Positions 1 through 9,909 are shown, counted from the stretch's first letter. The stretch: DNA of 64,000 nt from SZUA-37 sp964472525 (GCA_964472525.1 CAYYLL010000005.1:1-64000), one strand, 5' to 3'. A program made the numbers and translations. The notes: generated by a model not told the origin, from the sequence alone.

Positions 1-263
1 TGATATTTTACGCTCTGAGTTAATTTGTCCAGTGATTTAATATGCTCTTGCCCTGGAAAGCACAGGGGAAAGGGAATATTCCTATTCAAAAAGAGTTAAA
101 CTTTACCGTTGGCTGGTGTAATAATTCGCAGCCATTACCAAAAGACACTTCCGGTCTATTCCGGTTTTATGGAACAAGATATAAATCAATCGATAATCAG
201 AAAATAAAATATGGATATCTGTATTTTAAAAAAATAAACAATTAATTATTTAGACAGTACTTT

Positions 264-1682
264 CTATATGTTAGTAGATTTTAACACCATTAATTTCTTA
301 ATTTGCATATCATGGTAAGTATTCGGGATGCCACCTACACCTAAACCGGAGTGACGTAACCCGGCAAAAGGCATCCAGTCAACACGAAAAGCAGTGTGGT
401 CGTTAACCATTACCGCACTGGCATTCAGGTGTTTATAGGCGTGTAAAGCGTTATCAATGGATTGAGTAAACACACTGGCCTGAAAGGCAAAAGGTAGTGC
501 ATTCGCTTTCCTTAGTGCATCATCAACACTACTATAACTGTAGACACAAATAACCGGACCAAAAATTTCGTTGGTAGAAACAATAGAATCATCGGGTGGA
601 TTTAATAGTACGGTAGGCTGGTAACAATTACCCATTATTTCACCGCCTGCTAATAATTCTGCTCCATCATTAATTGCCTGAGTCACCCAGTCGTGAACAC
701 GCTCGACTTCACGTTTACGAATTAATGGCCCAACTTCGGTTTCTGTTTTGGTCGGGTCGCCCACAATCAATTTTTTTGCCATATCGGCAAGGTTAGTTGT
801 AACTAGCTTAACAATATCTTTATGACAAAAGACCCGTTGCACCGATACACAAACTTGCCCGGCATGATAAAAACCACCTTTAGCTAATAAAGGTAATGCG
901 TCTTTTAGATTAGCATCGGCTTCAACAATAACCGGTGCAACACCACCATGTTCAAGCGCGCAGCGTGTACCGGGGGCAAGTTTACTGCGTAACATCCAGC
1001 CCACATTAGCGCTGCCGATAAAGCTGAAAAATCCAACGCGGCTATCGGTAACAAGTTGCGTAGCGACATCTAAATCAGATACAACGAGTGCCTGACACCA
1101 TTGTTCAGGTAAACCGGCTTGTCGTAATAACGCAATAAAACGGTAACAGGATAAAGGAGTATCCTCTGCGGGTTTGATAATAACCGGACACCCCGTTGCA
1201 ACAGCGGGACCCACTTGATGGATAATTAAATTTAACGGGTGATTAAATGCACTGACGGCAACCACAACCCCAATAGGTTCGCTACGAGTAAAGGCCATAC
1301 GGTGTTCAGAGGCAACGTTTATCCCCATGGGGATTTCTGTGCCATGATCAGTACGGATACATTCAATACAGTTGAGTACACCATCAATCGCACGTTCCAC
1401 TTCAACACGTGAATCGTTAAACGGTTTGCCGCCTTCACGCGCAGCGTCAAGAACAAGCTCATCAAATTGCTCGCGCATGAGAACAGCTGTTTTTTCAAGT
1501 ATGGCGATGCGTTGTGATACCGACAACCATTTTGACTTGTCATTAAATAAGTCGTTGGCGGTGGTGAGTGCCATTTCAACGGCATTGGCATCGGCTGTGT
1601 CCAATGTTGCAATCACGCTGTCGTCATAGGGTGCAGTGACGGTTATTTTGTCATTGCTAGTAGCAGTGTAACCTGCAACCAT
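264..1682 (-). CDS. Aldehyde dehydrogenase family protein
   Basis: NAD(P)-dependent oxidation of an aldehyde to an acid; substrate not predictable. The protein shows the family signatures: a substrate-side Asn in VSAFNHPLN, the nucleotide-loop FIGSANVG, the general-base Glu in LEHGGVAP, and the catalytic Cys in GQVCVSVQRV. The open frame runs further upstream but overlaps the 3' end of the acetolactate synthase gene, so I start at the ATG at 1682, which gives about 472 residues, normal for the family; a TTG at 1703 is an alternative. It lies just downstream of the acetolactate synthase gene on the same strand, so the two are probably cotranscribed and may act in one short-chain aldehyde/keto-acid route (inference). 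Confidence 0.87.
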   Translation of the reverse strand: MVAGYTATSNDKITVTAPYDDSVIATLDTADANAVEMALTTANDLFNDKSKWLSVSQRIAILEKTAVLMREQFDELVLDAAREGGKPFNDSRVEVERAIDGVLNCIECIRTDHGTEIPMGINVASEHRMAFTRSEPIGVVVAVSAFNHPLNLIIHQVGPAVATGCPVIIKPAEDTPLSCYRFIALLRQAGLPEQWCQALVVSDLDVATQLVTDSRVGFFSFIGSANVGWMLRSKLAPGTRCALEHGGVAPVIVEADANLKDALPLLAKGGFYHAGQVCVSVQRVFCHKDIVKLVTTNLADMAKKLIVGDPTKTETEVGPLIRKREVERVHDWVTQAINDGAELLAGGEIMGNCYQPTVLLNPPDDSIVSTNEIFGPVICVYSYSSVDDALRKANALPFAFQASVFTQSIDNALHAYKHLNASAVMVNDHTAFRVDWMPFAGLRHSGLGVGGIPNTYHDMQIKKLMVLKSTNI

Positions 1683-1716
1683 TAAAGGGTAGTGAGTTGT
1701 CAATGGTATAATCCTT

Positions 1717-3369
1717 TTATATTGGGCAAGCAATATTACCGAGTCGTTTGGTGAGTAACATATTTTCACGGTAATCAATCGGTACGACAATCAGACTCGG
1801 CCCTTGTTCCTTGAAAGCCGTGTCTAATTCAGCAGCTAAATCACGACTATTCATAACATGGTGTCCATGCCAACCAAATGCACTGGCAAGTTCTAACCAG
1901 TTGGGGTTGTTAAAGGAAAGTTCAGTGTGATGACCAAATTCATTTTCCTGTTTCCATGCAATCAAACCATAGGCTTTATCTTCCCAAACCATGACAACAA
2001 TATTTGAATTAAGTCGTTTAGCCGTTTCCATTTCCTGCACGTTCATTAAAAATCCCGCATCACCACATATAGACAAGATGTTTCTATCCGGGTAAACAAT
2101 ATCTGCTGCGATTGCACCAGGTAATGCAAAGCCCATCGAACAAAAACCATTGGGTATAAGACAGGTATTCGGTTCATGACACTGATACTGACGCGCAATC
2201 CACATTTTGTGTGCACCTACGTCGGATAACAGGATATCATTTGCTCCCATTACCTGGCGTACATCCCAGAGTACTTTTTGTGGGCGGATTAATCCTTCGG
2301 TGTCATCGTCAAAGTGTTCTTTTAAATCCTTTTGCATTGTTTCGCGTGTTGCCAGTTGTTGGCTAAAGTCAAAGTCAAAATCTTTAATCGTATCAAAGCG
2401 TTCATTCATCATCCACAAGGTATGAGCAAGATCACCAATTACTTCTGTTTCTGGGTGATAATGTTCATCAATTTCTGTTGGCAAAAAGTCGGCATGAATA
2501 ATTTTTTTGTCTTTATTTAAGTTCCACAATGTAGGGTGGTACTCGACCATATCGTAGCCTAGAGTAATAATTAAATCGGCGTGATCCAGTGCGCAGGCAA
2601 TCACATCTTTTGCTTGCAGGCCAATAGTGTAAAGGCAATAGTCTTTATCCATATCAACACAGCCTTTTGCCATAAAAGTACTAATAACGCCAATCCCTGT
2701 CTTCTCACATAATTTTCTAAGCTGTTTGCTGGCACGTTTACGAATACAACCATTACCGGCAATAATAATTGGTCGTTTTGCTTTTAATATTTTCTCAACG
2801 GCCTGATTTAGAATTTTATCACCTGCCACAGGTCGTCGAAACCGGAGTGGGTTTAAAGGTTTAGAATCGGTATCAATTTTTGCAATATCTTCTGGTAATT
2901 CAATATGGCAAGCACCAGGCTTTTCTGTACGAGCCAATCTGACTGCTTTGCGGATAATTTCGGGAATACTGTTCGGATGCAAAATAGTTTGAGCCCATTT
3001 AGTCACCGGTTCAAACATTCTTACCACATTCATAATTTGATGGGATTCTTTATGTAAACGGGTTGATGCACCTTGACCGGTTAGTACAAGCATAGGTGAT
3101 CTATCCATATTAGAATCGGCGACACCGGTAATCAAATTGGTGGCTCCCGGCCCCAATGTACCTAAACAACCAGCTGGATTCCCTGTTAAACGACCATACA
3201 CTTCAGCCATAAAAGCGGCACCCTGTTCATGACGGGTTAATATAAATTTAATTTTTTTTGACTGTTCCAGTGAAATCATAAAATCGGCATTTTCTTCACC
3301 GGGAATACCAAAAATATACTTAATACCTTCTTCTTCAAGACATTTAACAAATAAATCTGATGCTTTCAT
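1717..3369 (-). CDS. Acetolactate synthase large-subunit-like ThDP enzyme
   Basis: Thiamine-diphosphate enzyme that would condense two pyruvates to acetolactate. Visible features are the N-terminal pyrimidine-binding Glu in RHEQGAAFMAEVYGRL, the central Rossmann-like domain, and the C-terminal cofactor-binding segment starting GDAGFLMN. At 550 residues it has the normal length. No small regulatory subunit (ilvN/ilvH-type) lies next to it, and the downstream partner is an aldehyde dehydrogenase. This suggests a catabolic or side-route enzyme rather than branched-chain amino acid synthesis, but that is inference. A different ThDP enzyme of the same superfamily (for example a carboligase) cannot be excluded. 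Genes on either side are also on the minus strand. Confidence 0.85.
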   Translation of the reverse strand: MKASDLFVKCLEEEGIKYIFGIPGEENADFMISLEQSKKIKFILTRHEQGAAFMAEVYGRLTGNPAGCLGTLGPGATNLITGVADSNMDRSPMLVLTGQGASTRLHKESHQIMNVVRMFEPVTKWAQTILHPNSIPEIIRKAVRLARTEKPGACHIELPEDIAKIDTDSKPLNPLRFRRPVAGDKILNQAVEKILKAKRPIIIAGNGCIRKRASKQLRKLCEKTGIGVISTFMAKGCVDMDKDYCLYTIGLQAKDVIACALDHADLIITLGYDMVEYHPTLWNLNKDKKIIHADFLPTEIDEHYHPETEVIGDLAHTLWMMNERFDTIKDFDFDFSQQLATRETMQKDLKEHFDDDTEGLIRPQKVLWDVRQVMGANDILLSDVGAHKMWIARQYQCHEPNTCLIPNGFCSMGFALPGAIAADIVYPDRNILSICGDAGFLMNVQEMETAKRLNSNIVVMVWEDKAYGLIAWKQENEFGHHTELSFNNPNWLELASAFGWHGHHVMNSRDLAAELDTAFKEQGPSLIVVPIDYRENMLLTKRLGNIACPI

Positions 3370-3495
3370 TGTTTCTAAACTCCGTTTATTTATAAATTAA
3401 TTCGTGCAAACCCGATCAATCTTATTCTTTAACTATATAGCGGCATAAAACCAGATTTCCTTATTAAATTTTGCATATATACTGATTTTATTTGA

Positions 3496-5040
3496 CTAAT
3501 TCCGTGGCTGTAAATTTACCAAACCAGTTAATCTAGCCTCTAATATCAATTGTTCAGCACCCATAACAAGTTGCGTTACACGTAGCTTGGGATTATTCAA
3601 ACTGATTCTAAATGGAGTATTTTTTTGCCCGGAACTTAATTCTCTTTGCATCAGTGTTAATGTTTGTTTAATCGTTCTTGTTAAATTAAAGCGTGCTTTT
3701 TCTTCAATAAGGTTATTTATTTTAGTTTTAAAAACATAAGTAATGGCGTTTAACAAAGTGTTATTGAACTCTCTTGAAAACGAAACCTGTGTTAAGCTTA
3801 ATTCTGTCCCCGATTTATTAATGACAGGTTTTGACACTAAAAATAATTTTCCCGTTGTTTTAAGAAGCTCGCCATTAACATCAGCCTTAAATTTAACACC
3901 AATTACCATTTTGGTATCAGAAGGGTAGACATAAACATCTTGCACTAAAATATTAATCATTCCTGCATCTGTTTTTTTACTGAAAGACTTTCCGGCTATG
4001 GCTTTGTTTAACTGTTGCTTTATTAATTTGTAACTGACATACACGGGTAATACAAGTTTAAATAAAGGTTGGCTCGCCTTTATTTTTGATAGCTGGGGTG
4101 GGCCAACTTTAGGTAAACTTACTTTAGAACCCAGATAGATCCCCGTTGCTACTTTTATCCCAACGGCCAAATTTAAAAATTTGTCAGTATATTGAATATT
4201 ACTGATAACCGCCTGTTTTGGAATAATCACTAAGTTGACAGCTTCCTTATTAGTAAGGGCTAATTTTTTAATTGGAATAACATAAGGTTTCCATGCTTCC
4301 AATATTTTATTTTTTAACTTTAAACTTGCCAGCATGGTATTTATCTGTTGCGGGATATCGTTAAGTTTTTTCGCTATGTATTTATCAGCTTGTTTTGTAA
4401 ATGTAATATATTTACCACGTATTATTTCAATCCGTGGTGGTGTGTTCCAGGTATGTTTAACATTAATATTTGCATAAACATCCCAGTTTGTCTTCAATCC
4501 AAAATCAAGAATAATCGTGACGGTAATGGTCGCATCAACATTTTTATTGGACAATCCAAGCTTTCTTGCAGCTTTGCCGCGTAAACCCACTTTGCCATAC
4601 ACTTTGATAGGAGCTGTTACGGTTAATTTGTTCAATAATGATTTTGCATTACCCACTTTAGAAACCTGAATGGAACCGGCTTGCTCGATGTGTAATAGGC
4701 CTTCATACGATGATGTACAGGGAATATGAACCGTTTTTTTAATTGGGCCAAGTTTAATGGTTTTATCAACACTGCAATCAATAGTACCTTTAAGAGGAAC
4801 GGTTTCAAAATTTTTAAGTGCTTTTTTAATAGCCGCTTTAATCAATGAATAGGGGATTTTGATTGCGGTGCTAATATGGCTGTCGGTTGTCCTGAATTTA
4901 TACTGATTATTCGTATGCGGGGGCTCTTTCGCCAAGGTGCTTAAATCTGCTTGCTCTTTATTACATGCAGTGAGATAGCCTGCGAGGACAATCCAGAATA
5001 CTATTTGTAACGCTAGTTTTAGTTTTAATTTTTTTTTCAT
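3496..5040 (-). CDS. DUF4403-family lipoprotein
   Basis: Large envelope protein of unknown role. The N-terminus has a Lys-rich stretch, a hydrophobic segment, and a lipobox-like LTAC followed by NKEQ, so it is probably a lipoprotein exported by Sec. The body is rich in beta-prone and Lys residues, with two similar halves each containing a PYSLIKAAIKKAL / PVYVSYKLIKQQL type helix, which fits DUF4403. I start at the ATG at 5040, which places the signal peptide correctly; the frame extends to a GTG at 5070. It precedes no obvious partner; the aminotransferase upstream ends about 40 bases before it. Lipid-transfer-like function has been guessed for such folds but I see nothing decisive. Confidence 0.7.
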   Translation of the reverse strand: MKKKLKLKLALQIVFWIVLAGYLTACNKEQADLSTLAKEPPHTNNQYKFRTTDSHISTAIKIPYSLIKAAIKKALKNFETVPLKGTIDCSVDKTIKLGPIKKTVHIPCTSSYEGLLHIEQAGSIQVSKVGNAKSLLNKLTVTAPIKVYGKVGLRGKAARKLGLSNKNVDATITVTIILDFGLKTNWDVYANINVKHTWNTPPRIEIIRGKYITFTKQADKYIAKKLNDIPQQINTMLASLKLKNKILEAWKPYVIPIKKLALTNKEAVNLVIIPKQAVISNIQYTDKFLNLAVGIKVATGIYLGSKVSLPKVGPPQLSKIKASQPLFKLVLPVYVSYKLIKQQLNKAIAGKSFSKKTDAGMINILVQDVYVYPSDTKMVIGVKFKADVNGELLKTTGKLFLVSKPVINKSGTELSLTQVSFSREFNNTLLNAITYVFKTKINNLIEEKARFNLTRTIKQTLTLMQRELSSGQKNTPFRISLNNPKLRVTQLVMGAEQLILEARLTGLVNLQPRN

Positions 5041-5079
5041 TGAATAAAAATACGATTGAAAAATAGACACTTAAATTAA

Positions 5080-6204
5080 TTATAATAATAGATCAGTTGC
5101 TTTTTTTATATTCTCTTTGCTCGTATAAAAATGTGCTGAAAAACGAATACCGTCACCACGTTGTGCGCAAATGATATTGTTAGACCATAAATGTGAAAAT
5201 AATTCACCACTATCTCTTTTTATATGTTTAAAGCTGACGATACCGGCATATTGTCCTTGAGTTTGTGGTGTAATAATCTCAATTCCCTTATTTTTATTTA
5301 ATAATGACAGTATGTATTCGGTATTCTCTAACAGTAATTGCTCTACTTTATCCATGCCGATCTTAAGCAATAGGTTAATACTGGCATTAAAACCATGTAT
5401 ACCCAACATATTAGGACTGCCGCATTCGAAGCGCCTGCCACTATCGGCAATTTCCCATTGCTGCGAATTAAAGTCATACATATCTCGCGTCATATGCCAA
5501 CCAAATTCATTGAGTTTTAAAGTTGAACGTATTTTCTGACTACAATAAAACAGGGCGAGTCCTTCGGGTGCTAGCATCCACTTATGGCCATCAGCCATCA
5601 CAAAGTCAGCCTGAATTTTTTGTACATCCAATTGCAGTGCGCCTATGGTTTGTATGGCATCGACACAAAAAAGAATATTTTTTTGTTTGCAGGCTTGTCC
5701 TAGCTTTACTAAATCGAGTGTAATGCCGGTACTGTATTGTGTGGAACTGATGGCCAGTAGTTTAGTATGCGCATCACAGGCTGCAATTAAGGCATCTTCA
5801 GGATTATTCTTTAAACTGACTTGCTTTAGTTGAACCTGTTTATCTGAAAGTGATTGCCAAACAATTCGATTCGAAGGAAATTCTTCATCACTGATGACAA
5901 TATTATCATTAGCTTGCCACTGGAGGCCGTATGCAACCATCGATAAAGCTTCGGAAGTATTTTTAACCAATGCAATATCATCGGAGCTAGGCGCGTTAAT
6001 TAATAACGCAAGATTAGAGCGTAAGTTACTTTCAACTTCATTCCATTTTGGGTAATACGTTGCACCAAAAATATTATTCTCTAATGCAAATTCAGTAATG
6101 GCATTCGTGGTTGATGTTGGCCATGGAGAAACGGCCGCATGATTTAAGTAAATAAATTGTTCAGAAAGTTTAAATTCTGTTTGTATAAGGGAATGGATAT
6201 TCAT
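5080..6204 (-). CDS. Class V aminotransferase (PLP enzyme)
   Basis: PLP-dependent fold-type I enzyme of the aminotransferase class V / cysteine-desulfurase-like group. The N-terminal YLNHAAVSPWP, the cofactor Asp in FCVDAIQTIGAL, and the Schiff-base Lys in MADGHKWML are all visible. At 374 residues it has normal length. It lacks an evident mobile-loop Cys typical of IscS/SufS near the C-terminus, so a role as general cysteine desulfurase is doubtful; an amino-acid lyase or aminotransferase role is as likely. It stands between a lipoprotein and a small outer-membrane protein with no pathway neighbours, so the substrate cannot be inferred. Confidence 0.82.
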   Translation of the reverse strand: MNIHSLIQTEFKLSEQFIYLNHAAVSPWPTSTTNAITEFALENNIFGATYYPKWNEVESNLRSNLALLINAPSSDDIALVKNTSEALSMVAYGLQWQANDNIVISDEEFPSNRIVWQSLSDKQVQLKQVSLKNNPEDALIAACDAHTKLLAISSTQYSTGITLDLVKLGQACKQKNILFCVDAIQTIGALQLDVQKIQADFVMADGHKWMLAPEGLALFYCSQKIRSTLKLNEFGWHMTRDMYDFNSQQWEIADSGRRFECGSPNMLGIHGFNASINLLLKIGMDKVEQLLLENTEYILSLLNKNKGIEIITPQTQGQYAGIVSFKHIKRDSGELFSHLWSNNIICAQRGDGIRFSAHFYTSKENIKKATDLLL

Positions 6205-6251
6205 TTATACAAACAGAACGATGTTGGTTCTTATCTTGGTGATGGTATGAA

Positions 6252-6821
6252 TTAATAACGTCTCGAAATTTTAGGCTTATCAAAATAAAATTTAACCCCC
6301 AGTTGTACTGACGACAGATTGACATCATTTGAATCTAGATATTGGATATAGGAAAAAGTAACAGCGGTTGATTTAGAACCATAAAAATCAAGTCCAACGC
6401 CGTAAGCAGGGGCAGCTTTTGTTGTTGTATAAAGAGTACCTGAGCTTGTTTCTTTTACTTGTGCATAACCTACACCACCAAGTGCGAAGACCGTAAAATG
6501 ATCATAGCGCAAGTTAAAACGTGCGGCAGCTAAAGCCATATAATCAACTTTAACGGAATAGGTTGGGGCTGACTGATCGTTTGTTGTTGTGTTACTCAGG
6601 TGGCCTTCAAATCCAATCCAGTTGTTAATATCGTAACCAAATTTAAGAACGGCCCCATTCATATCCGCTTCTGCTGATGTGCTAGCACCAAATGTATTAA
6701 CGGTTTTTGTTGTTGTGCTGGCATAACCAAATCCAAAATACATGGGTGAGTTTTCAGCAAAAGCCGGGGTAATCGATAGTGCTGAGAGCGTAATAACGGT
6801 TAATACTCTTATTAAAGACAT
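6252..6821 (-). CDS. Small outer-membrane beta-barrel protein (OmpA/OmpW-like fold)
   Basis: Secreted barrel protein of about 189 residues. A cleavable signal peptide ends in SITPAFA, followed by alternating aromatic and polar residues typical of an eight-stranded barrel (outer membrane protein beta-barrel domain), and it ends in a C-terminal aromatic-containing strand near FYFDKP. The start is taken at the ATG at 6821, with GAGG about nine bases upstream; a TTG further upstream would spoil the signal peptide. Function is likely surface-structural or small-molecule adhesion; nothing in the context narrows this. Confidence 0.72.
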   Translation of the reverse strand: MSLIRVLTVITLSALSITPAFAENSPMYFGFGYASTTTKTVNTFGASTSAEADMNGAVLKFGYDINNWIGFEGHLSNTTTNDQSAPTYSVKVDYMALAAARFNLRYDHFTVFALGGVGYAQVKETSSGTLYTTTKAAPAYGVGLDFYGSKSTAVTFSYIQYLDSNDVNLSSVQLGVKFYFDKPKISRRY

Positions 6822-7264
6822 TGGATAGAACCTCAATTGACATAAAATTTACTTACCATTGAGCATATGACAAGAAATAAGATTTGTAAAGCAAAAATCC
6901 TAATGTTTACAATAGCCTGAGCTACATATTTAAACCAGTTTACACTATTTCTGTTTTAACTTATTAATATCAGATATCGATATAAGTTCCTGAAAAATAA
7001 TGATAATTATCAAATCCGTTTAGTTGTATTAAGGTACTTTGCGGTAACTCTATATGCTATGCAACGCTTGTGATTTATTTAATACTTTATAAATTTGCTC
7101 AATGGATCGTTTTCCAGAGGATTTTAATTTTGAATATCAACTTAGGAATGAGCTACCCAGTATTTTATACGGGCTTATCTTAACTGTTGACCTGTGTGTC
7201 GCACATATGTTTTATACTTACTTTTATAGGAAAATATCTTATTTTATAATTGATAAACAGGTAG

Positions 7265-7594
7265 ATGAATACAAAAAACATGATAGTTCGTGAAGTTTCA
7301 ATACTGGCTAGTGTTGTGCCAGAGGTTGTTCGATACTATTCACGAATTGGGTTGATAAAACCAAAAACAAATAAAAAAATACTATCACATGCAACATCAG
7401 GTACATCACCCTGTCCAATAGTAAGAGAGATTGTTGAAGCTTGAATTAAGGAGAATCGTCAACGCTTAGATGATATGCTTAACCTGCAGACGACAATGGA
7501 AAAAGCTTTGCAAGAATGGCGACTCTTGCCTGACGGTATACCAACGAGAGATACCGTATGTGTATTAATTGAGACATTTTCTAACGATACTTAG
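7265..7594 (+). pseudogene. MerR-family regulator remnant with internal deletion and stop
   Basis: Read in one frame from the ATG at 7265, the first part encodes a MerR helix-turn-helix start (REVSILASVVPEVVRYYSRI). It jumps directly into the metal-site region (GTSPCPIVREIVEA) and, after an in-frame TGA at 7442-7444, continues with a normal C-terminal coiled coil and a Cys-containing end (TVCVLIE) up to TAG at 7592. Intact relatives have about 40 more residues between the two parts. So the second half of the DNA-binding domain is lost by an in-frame deletion and a sense codon became TGA. It sits just upstream of petA and may once have regulated a metal gene here. Confidence 0.75.
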
Positions 7595-7603
7595 GATAAT
7601 ATT

Positions 7604-8218
7604 ATGAAAACGAAAAAACAAAATCCATCTGGTTCACAGAAAGAACGCCGTAAGTTCCTTGTTGCTGCGACAACTGTAGTTGGTTCAATTGGTGCGGCAG
7701 GTTTTTTGGTGCCGTTCGTTGCAGCAATGAATCCGAGTGCTAAGGCTCGCAGTGAAGGGGCACCGGTAAAATTTGATATTAGTAAAGTACAATTAGGGCA
7801 ACAAGTCACTTTAGTTTGGCGTGGTAAGCCGATTTGGGTCTTAAATCGTACCCCGGATATGTTGAAGCGGCTGGATACTGCAAAATTACGGGAAAAATTA
7901 AGCGATCCCGATTCGCTTGTTACCTCACAGCAACCTCAATATGCTCAAAATAAATATCGTTCTATACGAGAGGAGTATTTAGTGACTATTGCTCTATGTA
8001 CTCACTTAGGTTGTATCCCGAATTTTAGACCCGATATTGCACCTGCTGATTTGGGTCCAGATTGGCCGGGTGGTTACCACTGCCCTTGCCATGGTTCACT
8101 TTTTGATTTTGCCGGGCATGTATATAAATATGTACCTGCACCGACAAATTTGGTGATACCACCGTATGAATATTTAACCGATACGCTTATCCAAATTGGA
8201 ACCAGTGCAAAAACATAA
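7604..8218 (+). CDS. petA: Rieske iron-sulfur subunit of cytochrome bc1 complex
   Basis: Rieske [2Fe-2S] protein carrying electrons from ubiquinol to cytochrome c1. The cluster ligands are visible as CTHLGC (residues 132-137) and CPCHGS (160-165). The N-terminus has a twin-arginine motif (RRKF) before a single membrane helix, as in bacterial Rieske proteins exported by Tat. Length 204 is normal. Unusually, cytochrome b and c1 genes do not follow: downstream is only a decayed small membrane-protein gene. It may therefore be an extra copy with the complete petABC operon elsewhere, or a detached subunit. Upstream is the merR remnant, ending 9 bases before the start. Confidence 0.93.
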   Translation: MKTKKQNPSGSQKERRKFLVAATTVVGSIGAAGFLVPFVAAMNPSAKARSEGAPVKFDISKVQLGQQVTLVWRGKPIWVLNRTPDMLKRLDTAKLREKLSDPDSLVTSQQPQYAQNKYRSIREEYLVTIALCTHLGCIPNFRPDIAPADLGPDWPGGYHCPCHGSLFDFAGHVYKYVPAPTNLVIPPYEYLTDTLIQIGTSAKT

Positions 8219-8274
8219 TAGATACGACGTCACAAACTCTTTTATTTAGTGCCATTAAGTAAAGGAGGTATGAA

Positions 8275-8462
8275 ATGGACACGCGAATTTCACTCTATGC
8301 AGTAGGGCATGCAACCAGTCTGTTAATTGCGATAAGTTATTCATTTATTATTGGTTTGGGTTACAAAGTGTCACTGGTGCCATTCTGGCGTTTGCGCAAG
8401 TCGTACGCGACTTACCGATGGTGACCCATTGGCCTCTGATTATTACCATCTATGTTGTTTAA
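8275..8462 (+). pseudogene. Remnant of a small membrane protein behind petA
   Basis: A strong ribosome-binding site (GGAGG at 8264-8268) precedes an ATG at 8275. The frame begins MDTRISLYAVGHATSLLI, like small DUF5676-type membrane proteins, but ends after 49 residues at TGA 8422. From about 8370 another frame reads a plausible hydrophobic continuation (LPMVTHWPLIITIYVV) up to TAA at 8460-8462. This suggests a frameshift or a junction between two gene fragments. The family assignment is from memory of the N-terminal pattern and is uncertain. Confidence 0.4.
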
Positions 8463-9874
8463 GAGGTTGAACAAGACCAATTAAAATAATGTTGTTGTTT
8501 AATTATTTCTGCTACCTGTTCCGGCACGGCATCTTCCCAACCCGAGATATTATGACAAATCATATCCATTATTTTATCTGAATGAATCTTAAGATATTCG
8601 GTATTAATATTATTTAAATCACGAACAAAATTATTTTCAAGCAGGTAATCGTATAAATGGCGTAGGTGAGAATCGACCTGTAATTCATTAATGCTAACTA
8701 ATTTATTTGTTTCTTTATCAAGTTCAGGGCAAACATAAAGACGTAGATCATGTTTAAACAATCGTCCAAATGATTCAAGAATACCGCCGGGTAAATTTGT
8801 ATAGTATTTTTCATTAAATAAATCACGCAAAGAGGGTAAGCCCATTGCAATGGCAACCGGATTTTTTGTATAGTTAAATAAATATTGTGCTAGCTTGAAA
8901 AATTCTCCATAGTTTGAAATGAGAACATGTTTACCTAATGCACAAAGTATATTGGCGCGGTATAAGAAGTCTTCTGAATCGACATCTGTTTGTGTGTCAT
9001 TTTCCAGATCGCAAAGAGTCATTTCAGACAAGACCAACACGTCATCATTGCTAATATTTGTTTCTTGAGTAAAACGCTGTTGCGCACAGTCCAACAAATC
9101 AAGCGTAAGTTTGGTGGGTGGGCGGAATCGGCTTCGTTCAACCAATACAGATTTTTTCCATAAGGCATCGCCTATTTGAACGATTTGCCCGTCTGCAGAA
9201 AACAAAGCGGCGTTTGATAGGCCATGTTGTACTAAACGCAAGGCCATTAACTTGTTATCAACCTGTGAAAAAACAGGTCCCGAAAAATCAATCAAATCAA
9301 TTTCGACGACTTCAGAAAATAACTGATCGACTAATGAAACAAGTAACGCATCAAGATCTTGGTTTAAATAAAGTGCAGCATATATAAGGTTAATACCCAG
9401 AATACCCAACGTTTCCTGGTCCTGAATATTATTTTTACCATGTAAATTAACATGCAGCACGATAGTTGAAGGTGATTCATGTGCGTGGGTTTCAAACCGT
9501 ACGCCCAACCAACCATTGCCATCGATTTTATGCGTAAAGCTACGCGCCGTAACCGTATTGGCAAAGGAAAAGAAACAACGGCTACTGTCTCTGTATTCGT
9601 CGAGCCGTTCTAATAATAAGCTGAACTCATGATCAAGCATAGCGGTTACACGTTCACGGCTAACGTAACGTGGGCTTTTACCATAAATGGCATCTGAAAA
9701 TTTCATATCATAGGCAGACATTGTTTTGGCAATGGTGCCCGCCGCGCCACCTGCACGAAAAAACCAGCGTGATGTTTCCTGGCCTGCCCCAATTTCTGCA
9801 ATGGAACCGTATATATTGGCATCGAGGTTAATGGATAATGCTTTTTGGTGGGGATCTTTAGTATAATTTTTCAT
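8459..9874 (-). CDS. Conserved protein of unknown function (471 aa)
   Basis: A full-length, well-conserved-looking soluble protein with no signal peptide or membrane segment. Distinctive stretches are SIAEIGAGQETSRWFFRAGGAAG near the N-terminus (shown here as a landmark, partly Gly/Ala-rich), SPRYVSRERV, and GILESFGRLFKHDLRLYV near the C-terminus. I recognise this as a widely distributed bacterial family whose database names (for example nicotinate-nucleotide adenylyltransferase) are not supported by any motif I can see here: there is no HxGH nucleotidyltransferase signature. It is transcribed convergently with petA and is followed upstream by a PLD-family enzyme gene. Confidence 0.7.
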   Translation of the reverse strand: MKNYTKDPHQKALSINLDANIYGSIAEIGAGQETSRWFFRAGGAAGTIAKTMSAYDMKFSDAIYGKSPRYVSRERVTAMLDHEFSLLLERLDEYRDSSRCFFSFANTVTARSFTHKIDGNGWLGVRFETHAHESPSTIVLHVNLHGKNNIQDQETLGILGINLIYAALYLNQDLDALLVSLVDQLFSEVVEIDLIDFSGPVFSQVDNKLMALRLVQHGLSNAALFSADGQIVQIGDALWKKSVLVERSRFRPPTKLTLDLLDCAQQRFTQETNISNDDVLVLSEMTLCDLENDTQTDVDSEDFLYRANILCALGKHVLISNYGEFFKLAQYLFNYTKNPVAIAMGLPSLRDLFNEKYYTNLPGGILESFGRLFKHDLRLYVCPELDKETNKLVSINELQVDSHLRHLYDYLLENNFVRDLNNINTEYLKIHSDKIMDMICHNISGWEDAVPEQVAEIIKQQHYFNWSCSTS

Positions 9875-9909
9875 AATATATTCACTTTAATATTATTTAC
9901 CATTAAGTC

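Noticed and set aside
42..245. Short plus-strand open frame of 67 residues at the window start
   Set aside because: No recognisable family, no clear ribosome site, composition like translated AT-rich spacer; it may be chance.
5080..6204. Cysteine desulfurase IscS/SufS
   Set aside because: The PLP Lys motif is present but the catalytic-loop Cys context is not evident and no isc/suf genes adjoin it.
7102..7293. 63-residue frame with hydrophobic stretch before the merR remnant
   Set aside because: It overlaps the better-supported merR remnant at 7265 and shows no family pattern.
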